Positions 1-6,862 of a stretch of 33,918 nt of DNA are shown here, piece after piece (the first letter of the stretch is position 1; each line of letters begins with the position of its first letter). The stretch is from contig NZ_JAIHOM010000054.1 of the NCBI RefSeq assembly GCF_026130165.1, positions 1 to 33,918 of the forward strand, written 5' to 3'. The DNA comes from Spirulina subsalsa FACHB-351 (GTDB lineage: Bacteria > Cyanobacteriota > Cyanobacteriia > Cyanobacteriales > Spirulinaceae). The translations under genes and the position numbers were made by a program. Under the pieces are notes generated by a model. It ran no database searches. It saw only the letters and a program-made list of their open reading frames with translations, and was not told where the DNA came from.

Positions 1-87
1 GTGGGGCGCGCCCGAATTCACGCATCGGGAGAGATTCCCTCTTGGTTGGTTGGAGAAATCCTGTCAGCTAACGGAGACTCGTAGAAC

Positions 88-125
88 GATGAATCCCCCT
101 GCCTTCAGGCGGGGGAGAACGTCAA
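88..125 (-). mobile_element. IS200/IS605-type terminal hairpin (solo end)
   Basis: A near-perfect hairpin (stem CCCCC-t-GCC / GGC-GGGGG, about 95-116) is followed by GAGAAC and GTCAA. Read on the minus strand this is TTGAC, then a hairpin, then GATTC, the same layout as the solo end at 11,657. No transposase gene is attached. It abuts the methyltransferase tail fragment and its TTGAC supplies that fragment's stop codon. Assignment to the IS200/IS605 (tnpB) class rests on form only; the parent element is not present here. Confidence 0.55.
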
Positions 126-310
126 TTAGTTTTCCCTTTTACTGGCTTTTTCGCGGGCTTTGGCTGGCTGGTCATTTTCGTGTATAAATCAAACAGTTTC
201 TCTAGCCGTTCCGTGTTATTTTTGAACGATTTTGAACGCGATCGCAGATGCGACTCCGACGGAAGTATCGCGATAAATTCGTTCTATGTTTTCGATGAGG
301 GAATTCGATA
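122..310 (-). pseudogene. Methyltransferase 3'-end fragment, copy A
   Basis: On the minus strand this reads TERLEKLFDLYTKMTS and then a Lys/Pro-rich tail ending GKTN and a stop at 122-124. It is a close relative of the last 35 or so residues of the intact DNA methyltransferase encoded at 2,714-5,530. Further upstream (about 240-310) the match to the ILERIYIGRR stretch is still recognisable (GAACGAATTTAT) but interrupted by a HIP1-containing insert and a stop codon. The rest of the gene is absent. Together with the hairpin end this fills the 319 bases before the first intact gene; nothing else is visible there. Confidence 0.7.
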
Positions 311-319
311 TTGATGAGA

Positions 320-733
320 TTAGGGTGAAATCTCGTTTAAGAGTTCTGTGGGCGAATAAATCGGCAGACTACTACCGACGAAATCTTTCCGATCGCGAGT
401 GACAATGCCATCGAGTTGATTTCCGATCGCGCAGGCGAGTTGAATGCTGTCTTCAAAATCTTTCAGTCCCAGGCTAAGAGCGGTTTCGACGGTTTGACGA
501 TTGACGGCACAAAATCGCAAGCCCCTCAGTAGTTGAGTAATGGCAGCAAGGGCGACTTCACGGCCTTCGGTTTTACGGATGATGTAGAAAATATTGGTGA
601 TGCTGGTGGCAGCAATATAAGCTTCTAAATTACCGCGTTCAATTTGCTCGAAAAGAGCGATCGCACTCTCGATAAACGGTTCGCGTTCTAGGATTAGGTC
701 GAGGACAATGTTGGTATCAATCAGAATTTTCAA
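320..733 (-). CDS. PIN-domain toxin, VapC-like
   Basis: A PIN-fold ribonuclease of about 138 residues, presumably cutting RNA when its antitoxin is lost. I chose a TTG start at 733 because the protein then begins MKILIDTNIVLDLILERE, the standard VapC N-terminus with the first catalytic aspartates. A longer reading to 790 would overlap the antitoxin gene. Further acidic positions lie near LGLKDFEDSIQLACA and IVTRDRKDF, the usual third and fourth acidic regions, so the active site looks complete. The upstream antitoxin gene stops at 738, four bases before this start, so the two are translationally coupled. Target RNA cannot be read from sequence. Confidence 0.85.
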   Translation of the reverse strand: MKILIDTNIVLDLILEREPFIESAIALFEQIERGNLEAYIAATSITNIFYIIRKTEGREVALAAITQLLRGLRFCAVNRQTVETALSLGLKDFEDSIQLACAIGNQLDGIVTRDRKDFVGSSLPIYSPTELLNEISP

Positions 734-737
734 GGGC

Positions 738-971
738 TTACTGATATTTTTGGGACAGATAGTCGGTGTATTCTGCTTGTAGTTCATCATCGCTGGGGGC
801 TGGTTCTGGACGTTTGGCGATGCCTCGGAGTCCAGTCAGGGTGCCAGGGGGAATAGCCCGATCGGAGGTGAGTTGTGTTTGGTGGAGAAATTCAGCAAAG
901 TGTAGGACTTGATTGATTTGTTCTTCCGGGAGAATTTGGATGAGTTGGTGGAGTTTTTCGGCTGCGGTCAT
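738..971 (-). CDS. VapB-like antitoxin (DUF2281-like)
   Basis: A 77-residue protein starting MTAAEKLHQLIQILPEEQ. This N-terminus, followed by a helical VLHFAEFLHQ segment, is typical of the short DUF2281-type antitoxins that pair with PIN toxins in cyanobacteria. The acidic C-terminal half (PSDDELQAEYTDYL) would be the toxin-binding tail. It lies immediately upstream of the PIN gene on the same strand with a four-base gap, which supports the pairing. Its own upstream DNA is methyltransferase fragment copy B, so its promoter must lie in or beyond that fragment. No strong Shine-Dalgarno is visible before the ATG. Confidence 0.75.
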   Translation of the reverse strand: MTAAEKLHQLIQILPEEQINQVLHFAEFLHQTQLTSDRAIPPGTLTGLRGIAKRPEPAPSDDELQAEYTDYLSQKYQ

Positions 972-1004
972 GGTTTTTTTGGGATGAGTCAGTGTGTATG
1001 GATA

Positions 1005-1132
1005 TTATGACTTAGTTTTCCGTTTACCGGACTTCTTCCCCGTCCCCTGCTGGCTGGTCATTTGGGTGTACATCTCAAACAGTTTCTCTAATCGTTCCGT
1101 GTCATTTTTGAAAGATTTTGAACGCGATCGCA
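1005..1132 (-). pseudogene. Methyltransferase 3'-end fragment, copy B
   Basis: On the minus strand it reads SFKNDTERLEKLFEMYTQM and continues TSQQGTGKKSGKRKTKS with an intact stop at 1,005-1,007. That is almost the same as the true methyltransferase C-terminus (FKNDTERLEKLFEMYTEM). The similarity ends upstream in a HIP1-rich stretch that it shares with copy A (TTTTGAACGCGATCGCAGATGC). It sits directly upstream of the DUF2281-like antitoxin gene. Confidence 0.75.
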
Positions 1133-1165
1133 GATGCGATCGCGGGTTTCGTCTTTCCACGGCTA

Positions 1166-1476
1166 CTAGGGTAGTAGCTCAAAATAATTACAGTGTTTGG
1201 GACGGATAATCGAAAAATCTCGACGATCGAGGGTGTCAAATCTTCTGGAGTCAATGACTCAATTTGAACCGCATCAGGGGTCATACTAGCCACAAAGCGC
1301 CGCATGGCTTGATGTCCCAATCTTGAAGCCACTAAATAACAGATTTCAGGTAAGACAACTACAGGCAATACTAAGCGCTCATTCGTGTTCTGGGCGACAG
1401 TCAGCACGCGCTGATGGTTACGATCGCTCCGATCCGTTAAAGCAAACAAAAAGCTGGTGTCGAGTATTGCTGTCAT
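1166..1476 (-). pseudogene. Broken PIN-domain toxin (internal deletion plus frameshift)
   Basis: It starts MTAILDTSFLFALTDRSDRN, a normal PIN toxin N-terminus, and reads in frame to about LTPEDLT near position 1,239. The original frame then continues as RNA for a nonsense tail, but shifting frame gives RRDFSIIRPKHCNYFELLP and a stop at 1,166-1,168, which is the normal PIN C-terminus. Compared with full-length relatives of about 140 residues, roughly 35-40 central residues are missing, including the usual third acidic motif (DFVDA-type). The toxin should therefore be inactive. The junction lies around 1,229-1,239. It overlaps the antitoxin stop codon (ATGA), so the module's coupling is preserved although the toxin is lost. 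Confidence 0.8.
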
Positions 1477-1748
1477 GGCCGATCCTCTGGCTTACTGTTC
1501 CAGCCATAAATCGGATCGATTTCATTGCGGAGAATCTCTTCGTCCGAGTCAGAAATATCGGATTGCCCTGAATTTCCTATACCAGCAACGGTTAATAAAA
1601 AGTTTTGCTTAGGGGGGGCGGACGGTTGGTGTTGGACTGTTTTATAACGTAGGTATTCAATAAAACTGGCAAGCTCGTTCAGCATTTCATCGGGCAGGGT
1701 ATTAACTGCCGAAATCAAGTTTTGCCGCTCTACAGTTGGTTTAGACAT
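1473..1748 (-). CDS. Putative antitoxin of the broken PIN module
   Basis: A 91-residue protein beginning MSKPTVERQNLISAV. I prefer the ATG at 1,748 because GGAG lies nine bases upstream; the in-frame ATG at 1,763 has no such site. Residues LPDEMLNELASFIEYLRYK form an amphipathic helix like that of other short VapB-type antitoxins, and the acidic C-terminus (SDSDEEILRNEIDPIYGW) resembles a toxin-binding tail. Its stop codon overlaps the ATG of the damaged PIN gene. With its partner inactivated it is now an orphan antitoxin, and could still bind DNA or a related toxin. The family name is not certain. Confidence 0.7.
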   Translation of the reverse strand: MSKPTVERQNLISAVNTLPDEMLNELASFIEYLRYKTVQHQPSAPPKQNFLLTVAGIGNSGQSDISDSDEEILRNEIDPIYGWNSKPEDRP

Positions 1749-1794
1749 GGCTGTAATCTCCATAGGTAAATTTTTTTACGATCGTGTATCTTTT

Positions 1795-2030
1795 TTCCCT
1801 TTTCCTGGCTTCTTCCCCTTCCCCTAGTGGCTGGTCATAAGGGTGTACATTTCAAACAGTTTCTCTAATCGTTCCGTGTCGCCCTGGAAACATTTTGAAC
1901 GAAGCGGCGACCGATATAAATTCGTTCGAGGATTTCATCATTTTTTCTGTCGTGGGCTTCTCGGACTAGGGGAAATTCGCTATTTATGGGTTTGGGATCT
2001 TACATATCAGCAATGATGACGGGGAAGTGT
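1795..2030 (-). pseudogene. Methyltransferase 3'-end fragment, copy C
   Basis: The longest of the three fragments. On the plus strand it matches 2,737-2,950 of the intact gene, including the stretches encoding ERIYIGRR and the conserved FPLVREAHD region (GACTAGGGGAAATTC). It carries an insert of about 20 bases after the GRRF codons, point changes, and an in-frame TAG in the tail, so it cannot be expressed as a methyltransferase end. It fills most of the 302 bases between the orphan antitoxin gene (1,748) and hepT (2,051); nothing else is seen there. Confidence 0.75.
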
Positions 2031-2050
2031 GGAAAGCAGGTATTCAGTTC

Positions 2051-2389
2051 CTAAATGTCAGGTGGGATATTTACTTTTAAAGTTTCAATCAATTGCGGTA
2101 TTTCCGACTGAACTACATCCCAGACAATATTGAGATTAACATCATCATATTCATGTACGAGTCGATTTCTCATGCCGTTGATTTCTTGCCAAGAAATGTT
2201 AGGTAAGGTTTGTCGAGTCATTTCTGAAACTCGTCTAGCGGCTTCGGCAATCACTAAGAGCCGCCGAATGACTGAATCTTGAAGCTGTGTATTATCAATG
2301 AACTCATCTTTTGTGCATTGAGCAGTATAGGTCATAATCAATTCTGCGGATTGCAGCATATCAAGCAGAAATTGTGGATCTCGTTCCAT
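2051..2389 (-). CDS. hepT: HepT-like HEPN toxin (DUF86)
   Basis: A 112-residue all-helical HEPN-domain protein. The R-x4-H-x-Y signature is present as RNRLVHEY (R74, H79, Y81), which in HEPN ribonucleases forms the active site. In characterised MntA-HepT pairs the Tyr of this motif is AMPylated by MntA, switching the toxin off; that is family knowledge, not seen here. Its start lies 29 bases inside the upstream mntA gene, so the two are translated together. It is the last intact gene of the methyltransferase transcript before fragment copy C. Confidence 0.85.
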   Translation of the reverse strand: MERDPQFLLDMLQSAELIMTYTAQCTKDEFIDNTQLQDSVIRRLLVIAEAARRVSEMTRQTLPNISWQEINGMRNRLVHEYDDVNLNIVWDVVQSEIPQLIETLKVNIPPDI

Positions 2390-2717
2390 AAATCACCTGG
2401 GCAGAAGAAAGGATTTCACGACGACGTAAATAATTACGACTGGCTTCAATGCCCTGACGGGTAATCAGGTCAACATCACGCTGGAAAATCGTTTTGAGTT
2501 CTGTTTCCATCTGGTCTAGGGTACTGAATTTGGGGTGAGCGTCTGGGTGAAATTGCACCATAACATCTATATCGCTATCGGGGCGGAAATCATCGCGTAA
2601 AACCGAGCCAAATAGAGCAAATTCGATAACTTGCCATTTTTGACAAAATTCGGCAATTTTCTGCATCGGGAGTTCGATCTCGTAGCCTTGCCGCAGGTCA
2701 AGCGCATTTTCCATCAT
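2361..2717 (-). CDS. mntA: MntA-like minimal nucleotidyltransferase antitoxin
   Basis: A 118-residue MNT-fold protein. The nucleotidyltransferase signature is intact: G37-S38 followed by D49-I-D51 in FGSVLRDDFRPDSDIDV. In this family the enzyme transfers AMP from ATP to the HEPN partner. The ATG overlaps the stop codon of the methyltransferase gene (ATGA), and a strong AAGGAGG lies just upstream, inside methyltransferase coding sequence. This ties antitoxin expression to the methyltransferase. The C-terminus overlaps hepT by 29 bases. Confidence 0.85.
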   Translation of the reverse strand: MMENALDLRQGYEIELPMQKIAEFCQKWQVIEFALFGSVLRDDFRPDSDIDVMVQFHPDAHPKFSTLDQMETELKTIFQRDVDLITRQGIEASRNYLRRREILSSAQVIYGTRSTISA

Positions 2718-5530
2718 TTACCTCCTTTCGTTTTCCCTTTCTTTGTCTTCTTACCCGTCCCCTGGTGGCTGGTCATTTCGGTGTACATTTCAAAGAGTTT
2801 CTCTAATCGTTCCGTGTCATTTTTGAAGCGGCGACCGATATAAATTCGTTCGAGGATTTCATCATTGCGATCGTGGGCTTCCCGGACTAGGGGAAATTCC
2901 CTATCCATGCGTTCTGGGTCGTACATATCCGCAATCGTAGCGGGGAAATAATGCTCGCGGGCTAATAAAATATCTTCCGCGCAACGGGTGAGGTCGGCTT
3001 TGTTTTGTTCCGTGAGGGTGGGGACGGGAAAGGTGTTCCAGCCGAGGGTGTTGGAGTAGCGAAAATCGGTTTTGAGTTTGCCGCAGACAGTGGCGATCCA
3101 GACCAGATGCAGGCGTGAGGCGATTAGGGCCATATTCCACAGTGGAGGATTAAAAAGTGCAAAAGCAAGGTTAGTTACTATTGAACCTTTAGGTAAAAAT
3201 CCGACAGGTAAATAGTCTCTACTCTCCGAAGAAACACTTGGTATAATAACCGTCTGTTCATCACCTTTCTGTCTTACTTCACTAAACTGATGTGAGTATT
3301 TAGCACTTTGACGAGTTGCAGCTTTTGAACTACTTAATCGCATCTCTTGTACAGCTTTTAACCGATGGCTAATCACTGGATGATCGTATGCAGTCTTAAC
3401 GTCTTCATCTTTTATCCAAATACAATATCTTTGTTTTCCTCTAATAAATTCTTCTGAACCTAGAATCACTCGAATAAATTGCTTTTTTACTTCTGGAGAA
3501 AACTGAATATTATCTAGTTCACTCCTAGAAAGTAGTAAATTCCCACCATCTGCTGGTTGATTTCCTTTTGTCATTTCAGAAACTTCTGCTAGTGGCTTTG
3601 TTGCTTTTTCTACAGTAACATTTTCACCGGAAACTAAATAAGCATTAATATTTTCAGATTCTTTGACAATTGTTTGATTCTGGTCGTCAATGGAAAACAA
3701 ATAACGAACCTTGCCCGCATGATTAGAAATTCCCACAATAACCACCGTCACCCCAGCATTATAACTCGCCAAATTCGCCCATTTAAACGACGTATGAGCA
3801 AAATTAATCTCATGTCCCGTCTCAAAAATTAACGGCCATAAAATCGGCACTTGTTGCCCCTGACAAATGGAATTAGTAGAAACAAAAGCCGCCGCCGCAT
3901 TGGTTCGCGTGCCATAATCTGCCGCCTTCATAAACCAACCCGCCACATAATCCAAAGACTTCCAATTTTTTGTCCGACTATCAAAAATTTGTTTTAAATC
4001 GTCCTTTTGTTCCGGCGATTGCCAAGTCGAACCCAAATAAGGCGGATTCCCACAAATATAAGTTTCTCCCCCCTCATTCTCAAACTCAATTTCTGCCTCG
4101 TCCCGCGTTTCCCCCCACAAATCCAAATCCTCACGCTGCACCTTAACCCCCGTACCCGTAGGCGGACACAGACTCAACCAATCCAAGCGCAAAGCATTCC
4201 CGCAAGTAATCCAATTATCATTTTTCAAGGGGAGAAACATAGACCTAGCCTCCTGCTGTCCGAGGTAAAGAACATTGCACTGATACTCAGCAATAGTCAA
4301 CGCCAACCGCGCCACCTCTGCCGCAAAATGGCGAATCTCAATCCCCCGAAAATTGGTCAAAGGAATCTCGGAACGGCGATCCGATTCCCCCCGCAACTCA
4401 TTAATTTTCGCCTCAATTTTCCGCATCTCCTTATAAGCAATCACCAAAAAATTCCCCGACCCACAAGCCGGGTCAAATATCCGAATTTTCGCCAGCCGTT
4501 GCCGCAAATGCAACAACTTCCGCCCATTCTTTCCCGCCGCCGCCAACTGCTCCCGTAAATCATCCAAAAACAACGGATTCAGCACCTTAAGGATATTCGG
4601 CACACTGGTATAGTGCATCCCCAAGGCCCCGCGTTCCTCCTCATCCGCCACCGCTTGAATCATCGACCCAAAAATATCGGGATTAATCCGCTTCCAGTCC
4701 AAATTACCCACATGAAGCAAGTACGATCGCGCAACCTTGCTAAAACGCGGCACCTCCACACTCCCCGAAAACAGCCCCCCATTCACATAAGGGAACCGAT
4801 CCGCCCAATTGCGAATCCCCGCCGCCCCTCGCTCCTCCAGGGGTGTAGCCATCGCCCGAAACAACTCCGACAGCACCTCATGGGTGTTAGAAGCATCTGC
4901 CGCACTCATCTGAGTAATCGTTTGAGTGAACAATCCCTCACTATGGAAAATATTGGTATCTTCCGCAAAGAAACAGAAAATCAGCCGCGCCATGAAATGA
5001 TTAAACATTTCCCGATTTTCAGCTTTATCCCAGTCGGGGTTCTGCTTCAGTAACTCCATATAAAGCCGATTTAAGCGACCCGTTGCCTTGATATCAACAG
5101 CATTTTCCCGGATTTGCCGCACGGTGGTAATCCCCGCCAAAGCCAGGAAAAACCCGAAATGGTCGGCAAAGTCTGGGTAGTCGCAAGCCACCGTCTCCCC
5201 ATCCCCCAGACTTTCCGCCTCCAAGGTTTTCCCGTCCGTCGCCAAAATGAATTTAACCTTGTAGCGAGTAGTAGCGGGACTCTCGTGCAACGCCGTCAGG
5301 GTGGCGGTAACTTCCCCTTCTTGGCACACTTTGAGATGGATATTATTACGCTGAAGCACTCCACCGGGTAAGTCCGATTGATTGGTTGAAGCTTTACCCG
5401 TACTTTTCAGCCGCTTAATGGTGGTCGCCTTGTTGCCAAAGGCTTCTAGGAAAGCATAGGGGAACGCTTCCGGGTCAAAAGGGGCTTCGGCCAACTGGGA
5501 AACGGCTTCTTCGATTTCAACGGCGTTCAT
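2714..5530 (-). CDS. Class I SAM-dependent DNA methyltransferase (YeeA/MmeI-like, no nuclease domain seen)
   Basis: A 938-residue DNA methyltransferase, most likely making N6-methyladenine. Motif I is DPACGSGNF (residues 353-361) and the catalytic motif IV is NPPY (495-498). Residues 1-340 form an N-terminal helical region, and 500-900 would hold the target recognition and C-terminal helical parts. I see no PD-(D/E)XK nuclease motif at the N-terminus, unlike the fused enzyme MmeI, so cleavage would need a separate protein. The helicase and GIY-YIG genes upstream on the same strand are good candidates; Bacillus subtilis yeeA-yeeB-yeeC is, from memory, a similar trio. The C-terminus ends in a Lys/Gly-rich tail. 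This 3' end is found three more times downstream as fragments. Confidence 0.85.
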   Translation of the reverse strand: MNAVEIEEAVSQLAEAPFDPEAFPYAFLEAFGNKATTIKRLKSTGKASTNQSDLPGGVLQRNNIHLKVCQEGEVTATLTALHESPATTRYKVKFILATDGKTLEAESLGDGETVACDYPDFADHFGFFLALAGITTVRQIRENAVDIKATGRLNRLYMELLKQNPDWDKAENREMFNHFMARLIFCFFAEDTNIFHSEGLFTQTITQMSAADASNTHEVLSELFRAMATPLEERGAAGIRNWADRFPYVNGGLFSGSVEVPRFSKVARSYLLHVGNLDWKRINPDIFGSMIQAVADEEERGALGMHYTSVPNILKVLNPLFLDDLREQLAAAGKNGRKLLHLRQRLAKIRIFDPACGSGNFLVIAYKEMRKIEAKINELRGESDRRSEIPLTNFRGIEIRHFAAEVARLALTIAEYQCNVLYLGQQEARSMFLPLKNDNWITCGNALRLDWLSLCPPTGTGVKVQREDLDLWGETRDEAEIEFENEGGETYICGNPPYLGSTWQSPEQKDDLKQIFDSRTKNWKSLDYVAGWFMKAADYGTRTNAAAAFVSTNSICQGQQVPILWPLIFETGHEINFAHTSFKWANLASYNAGVTVVIVGISNHAGKVRYLFSIDDQNQTIVKESENINAYLVSGENVTVEKATKPLAEVSEMTKGNQPADGGNLLLSRSELDNIQFSPEVKKQFIRVILGSEEFIRGKQRYCIWIKDEDVKTAYDHPVISHRLKAVQEMRLSSSKAATRQSAKYSHQFSEVRQKGDEQTVIIPSVSSESRDYLPVGFLPKGSIVTNLAFALFNPPLWNMALIASRLHLVWIATVCGKLKTDFRYSNTLGWNTFPVPTLTEQNKADLTRCAEDILLAREHYFPATIADMYDPERMDREFPLVREAHDRNDEILERIYIGRRFKNDTERLEKLFEMYTEMTSHQGTGKKTKKGKTKGGK
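2721..2727 (-). promoter_or_regulatory. Shine-Dalgarno for mntA inside the methyltransferase gene
   Basis: Minus-strand AAGGAGG, three bases before the overlapping TGA/ATG. These same bases encode the final Lys-Gly-Gly of the methyltransferase, so the tail of that gene doubles as the ribosome binding site of the toxin-antitoxin pair. The decayed tail copies A, B and C do not keep this site. Confidence 0.75.
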
Positions 5531-5630
5531 ATTATCTTATTTTTGTCGGCTGGGCTGGTTTTGGCGGGTTACGGCGCGGAATCGTAAGTTATGGGTTTTG
5601 CCGCTATATTACTACCGCGCCCAACCCACC

Positions 5631-6674
5631 CTAAGAATATTGCTGGCGTAAGGCGGCAATTTCCGCCAAACTTAATCCGGTGGCTTGGGCGATCGCCTCA
5701 TCATTCAGTTGACCCAATAAGTTGCGAGCCACTTCACGTTTTCCTTGTTCAAGTCCTTCTTCTCGGCCTTCTTCTCTCCCTTCTTCTCGGCCTTCTTCAA
5801 GTCCTTCTTCAAATCCTTCTTCTCTCCCTTCTTCTCTCCCTTCTTCTCTCCCTTGTTGAAGTCCTTGTTGAAGTCCTTGTTCAAGTCCTTGTTGAAGTCC
5901 TTGTTCAAGTCCTTGTTGAAGTCCTTGTTGAAGTCCTTGTTGAAGTCCTTGTTCAAGTCCTTGTTCAAGTCCTAATGCGATCGCCCCCTGTTGGTCATAA
6001 ATAAACATTTCCCGCCGATCTAACTCCTCTAATTCCTCTAGGGTTAACCCAGCTTGATTGGCTATTTCAAAGGCTTGATGAAGTTCCGCAATATCTTCCA
6101 TATTATCAGGAATTGAATTGAGCGATCTAGCGAATTTCATAAAATAAATCCATTTGTCTGTCAGGGTTTCAAGCTCGTTTAGTTCCTTGGTAAACTTGGG
6201 CAATTCCACAAAAATTAACTCCATCTCATTCTCTGGGTAATGCCAGCCTTCAAATTTCTCTCGATAGACAAAGCGAGAAATCAATTGATTTTGTCCAGGA
6301 AACATATCAAAATCAGTTAAGGTTAAAGCGATAACGGGTTTCAGATACCGATATCCCTGTCCCCGTTGCAGTTGAAAGGCATAGGTTTTTGCCGCATTGA
6401 ATAAAACCCGCTTCCCAAAAGATTGCACATTTAAAACTTGCATTTCAATAATTACTAATGTGCCATCATTCAACCGCGCTTTAACATCCAAATAGGTATC
6501 TTTCAAACCTTCGAGTTGAGGGGGTAAATTGGGCGAGATAATTTCCAAATCTTCAATAGTTGAATGGCCATCATAGACCAAGGCATTGAGAAAACTGATT
6601 AAGATGTTCTTGCTTTCGGCAGAACCAAAGATTTTTTTAAAAGCGTAGTCGGTTTTGGGGTTAATAAATCTCAT
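5631..6674 (-). CDS. Rpn-family nuclease (PD-(D/E)XK, 'recombination-promoting nuclease/putative transposase') with a long repeat tail
   Basis: A 347-residue protein. I chose the ATG at 6,674 because MRFINPKTDYAFKKIFGS is the conserved family start; an ATG at 6,716 would add an unconserved leader. The nuclease core (residues 1 to about 200) contains DVKARLNDGTLVIIEMQV, carrying the expected D...ExQ catalytic pattern. Residues about 233-309 are 19 tandem four-residue units, first GLEQ/GLQQ and then GREE. The end (LGQLNDEAIAQATGLSLAEIAAL) is the usual family C-terminus. Rpn proteins cut DNA and some act in anti-phage defence, with a shorter inhibitory protein made from within the gene. Here it sits between the Fic and methyltransferase genes with 100-bp-scale gaps, so it may be an insertion into that operon. 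Confidence 0.85.
   Translation of the reverse strand: MRFINPKTDYAFKKIFGSAESKNILISFLNALVYDGHSTIEDLEIISPNLPPQLEGLKDTYLDVKARLNDGTLVIIEMQVLNVQSFGKRVLFNAAKTYAFQLQRGQGYRYLKPVIALTLTDFDMFPGQNQLISRFVYREKFEGWHYPENEMELIFVELPKFTKELNELETLTDKWIYFMKFARSLNSIPDNMEDIAELHQAFEIANQAGLTLEELEELDRREMFIYDQQGAIALGLEQGLEQGLQQGLQQGLQQGLEQGLQQGLEQGLQQGLQQGREEGREEGREEGFEEGLEEGREEGREEGREEGLEQGKREVARNLLGQLNDEAIAQATGLSLAEIAALRQQYS
5747..5975 (-). repeat. Twelve-base tandem repeat inside the rpn gene
   Basis: About 19 copies of a 12-base unit, encoding four residues each (GLEQ, GLQQ, GREE). Two blocks are visible on the plus strand: CTTCTTCTCTCC-type units at the left and CCTTGTTGAAGT / CCTTGTTCAAGT units at the right. Because the unit is a multiple of three, all six frames stay open and produce spurious ORFs. 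Copy number is likely to vary between strains by slippage without breaking the frame. Confidence 0.9.
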
Positions 6675-6807
6675 GGCAAACCTACCCAACTCAGTTCTTT
6701 GAACTAATTCTAGCATAGCTGGTAAACTAGGGTTAAATGGCGAGTAAGGGCGCAGATAAGTCTCTGTGTTGTTGCTATCCTACCACCCCATCTAACCAAC
6801 AATCATT

Positions 6808-6862
6808 GTGAACTACCCCACCCTACCAGCGAAGAAGGGGAATTTCGCAAAACTTTTGTTAA
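6808..6862 (-). mobile_element. Short palindromic element, copy 1 (IS605-derived MITE-like)
   Basis: On the minus strand it begins TTTAACAAAAG and ends GGGTGGGGTAGTTCAC, with a CCCC...GGGG hairpin in between. A second copy lies at 31,361-31,418. The TTTAAC end supplies the TAA stop of the Fic gene. It has no coding content. The compact size, hairpin and fixed ends fit an internally deleted IS200/IS605 derivative, though the parent is not in this window. Together with about 90 unremarkable bases it fills the Fic-rpn gap. Confidence 0.6.

Noticed and set aside
994-1209. Plus-strand frames across the methyltransferase tail fragments (also near 2,631-2,843)
   Set aside because: The same nonsense reading appears at each tail copy, which is explained by the shared minus-strand gene fragment.
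4007-5371. Plus-strand open frames opposite the methyltransferase
   Set aside because: Pro/Arg/Gln-rich shadow readings without motifs or start signals; the minus-strand methyltransferase motifs are clear.
2714-5530. BREX PglX or a fused type IIG restriction enzyme
   Set aside because: No BREX partners (PglZ, BrxC) are in the window and no nuclease motif is visible in the N-terminal region.
5747-5975. Possible CRISPR-like array
   Set aside because: The repeats are contiguous 12-base units with no unique spacers and lie within a coding frame.
5591-6004. Long open frames on both strands over the rpn repeat region (Val/Leu-rich, Phe/Lys-rich)
   Set aside because: They are by-products of the 12-base repeat, which keeps every frame open. 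The minus-strand rpn frame is continuous with a recognisable nuclease.
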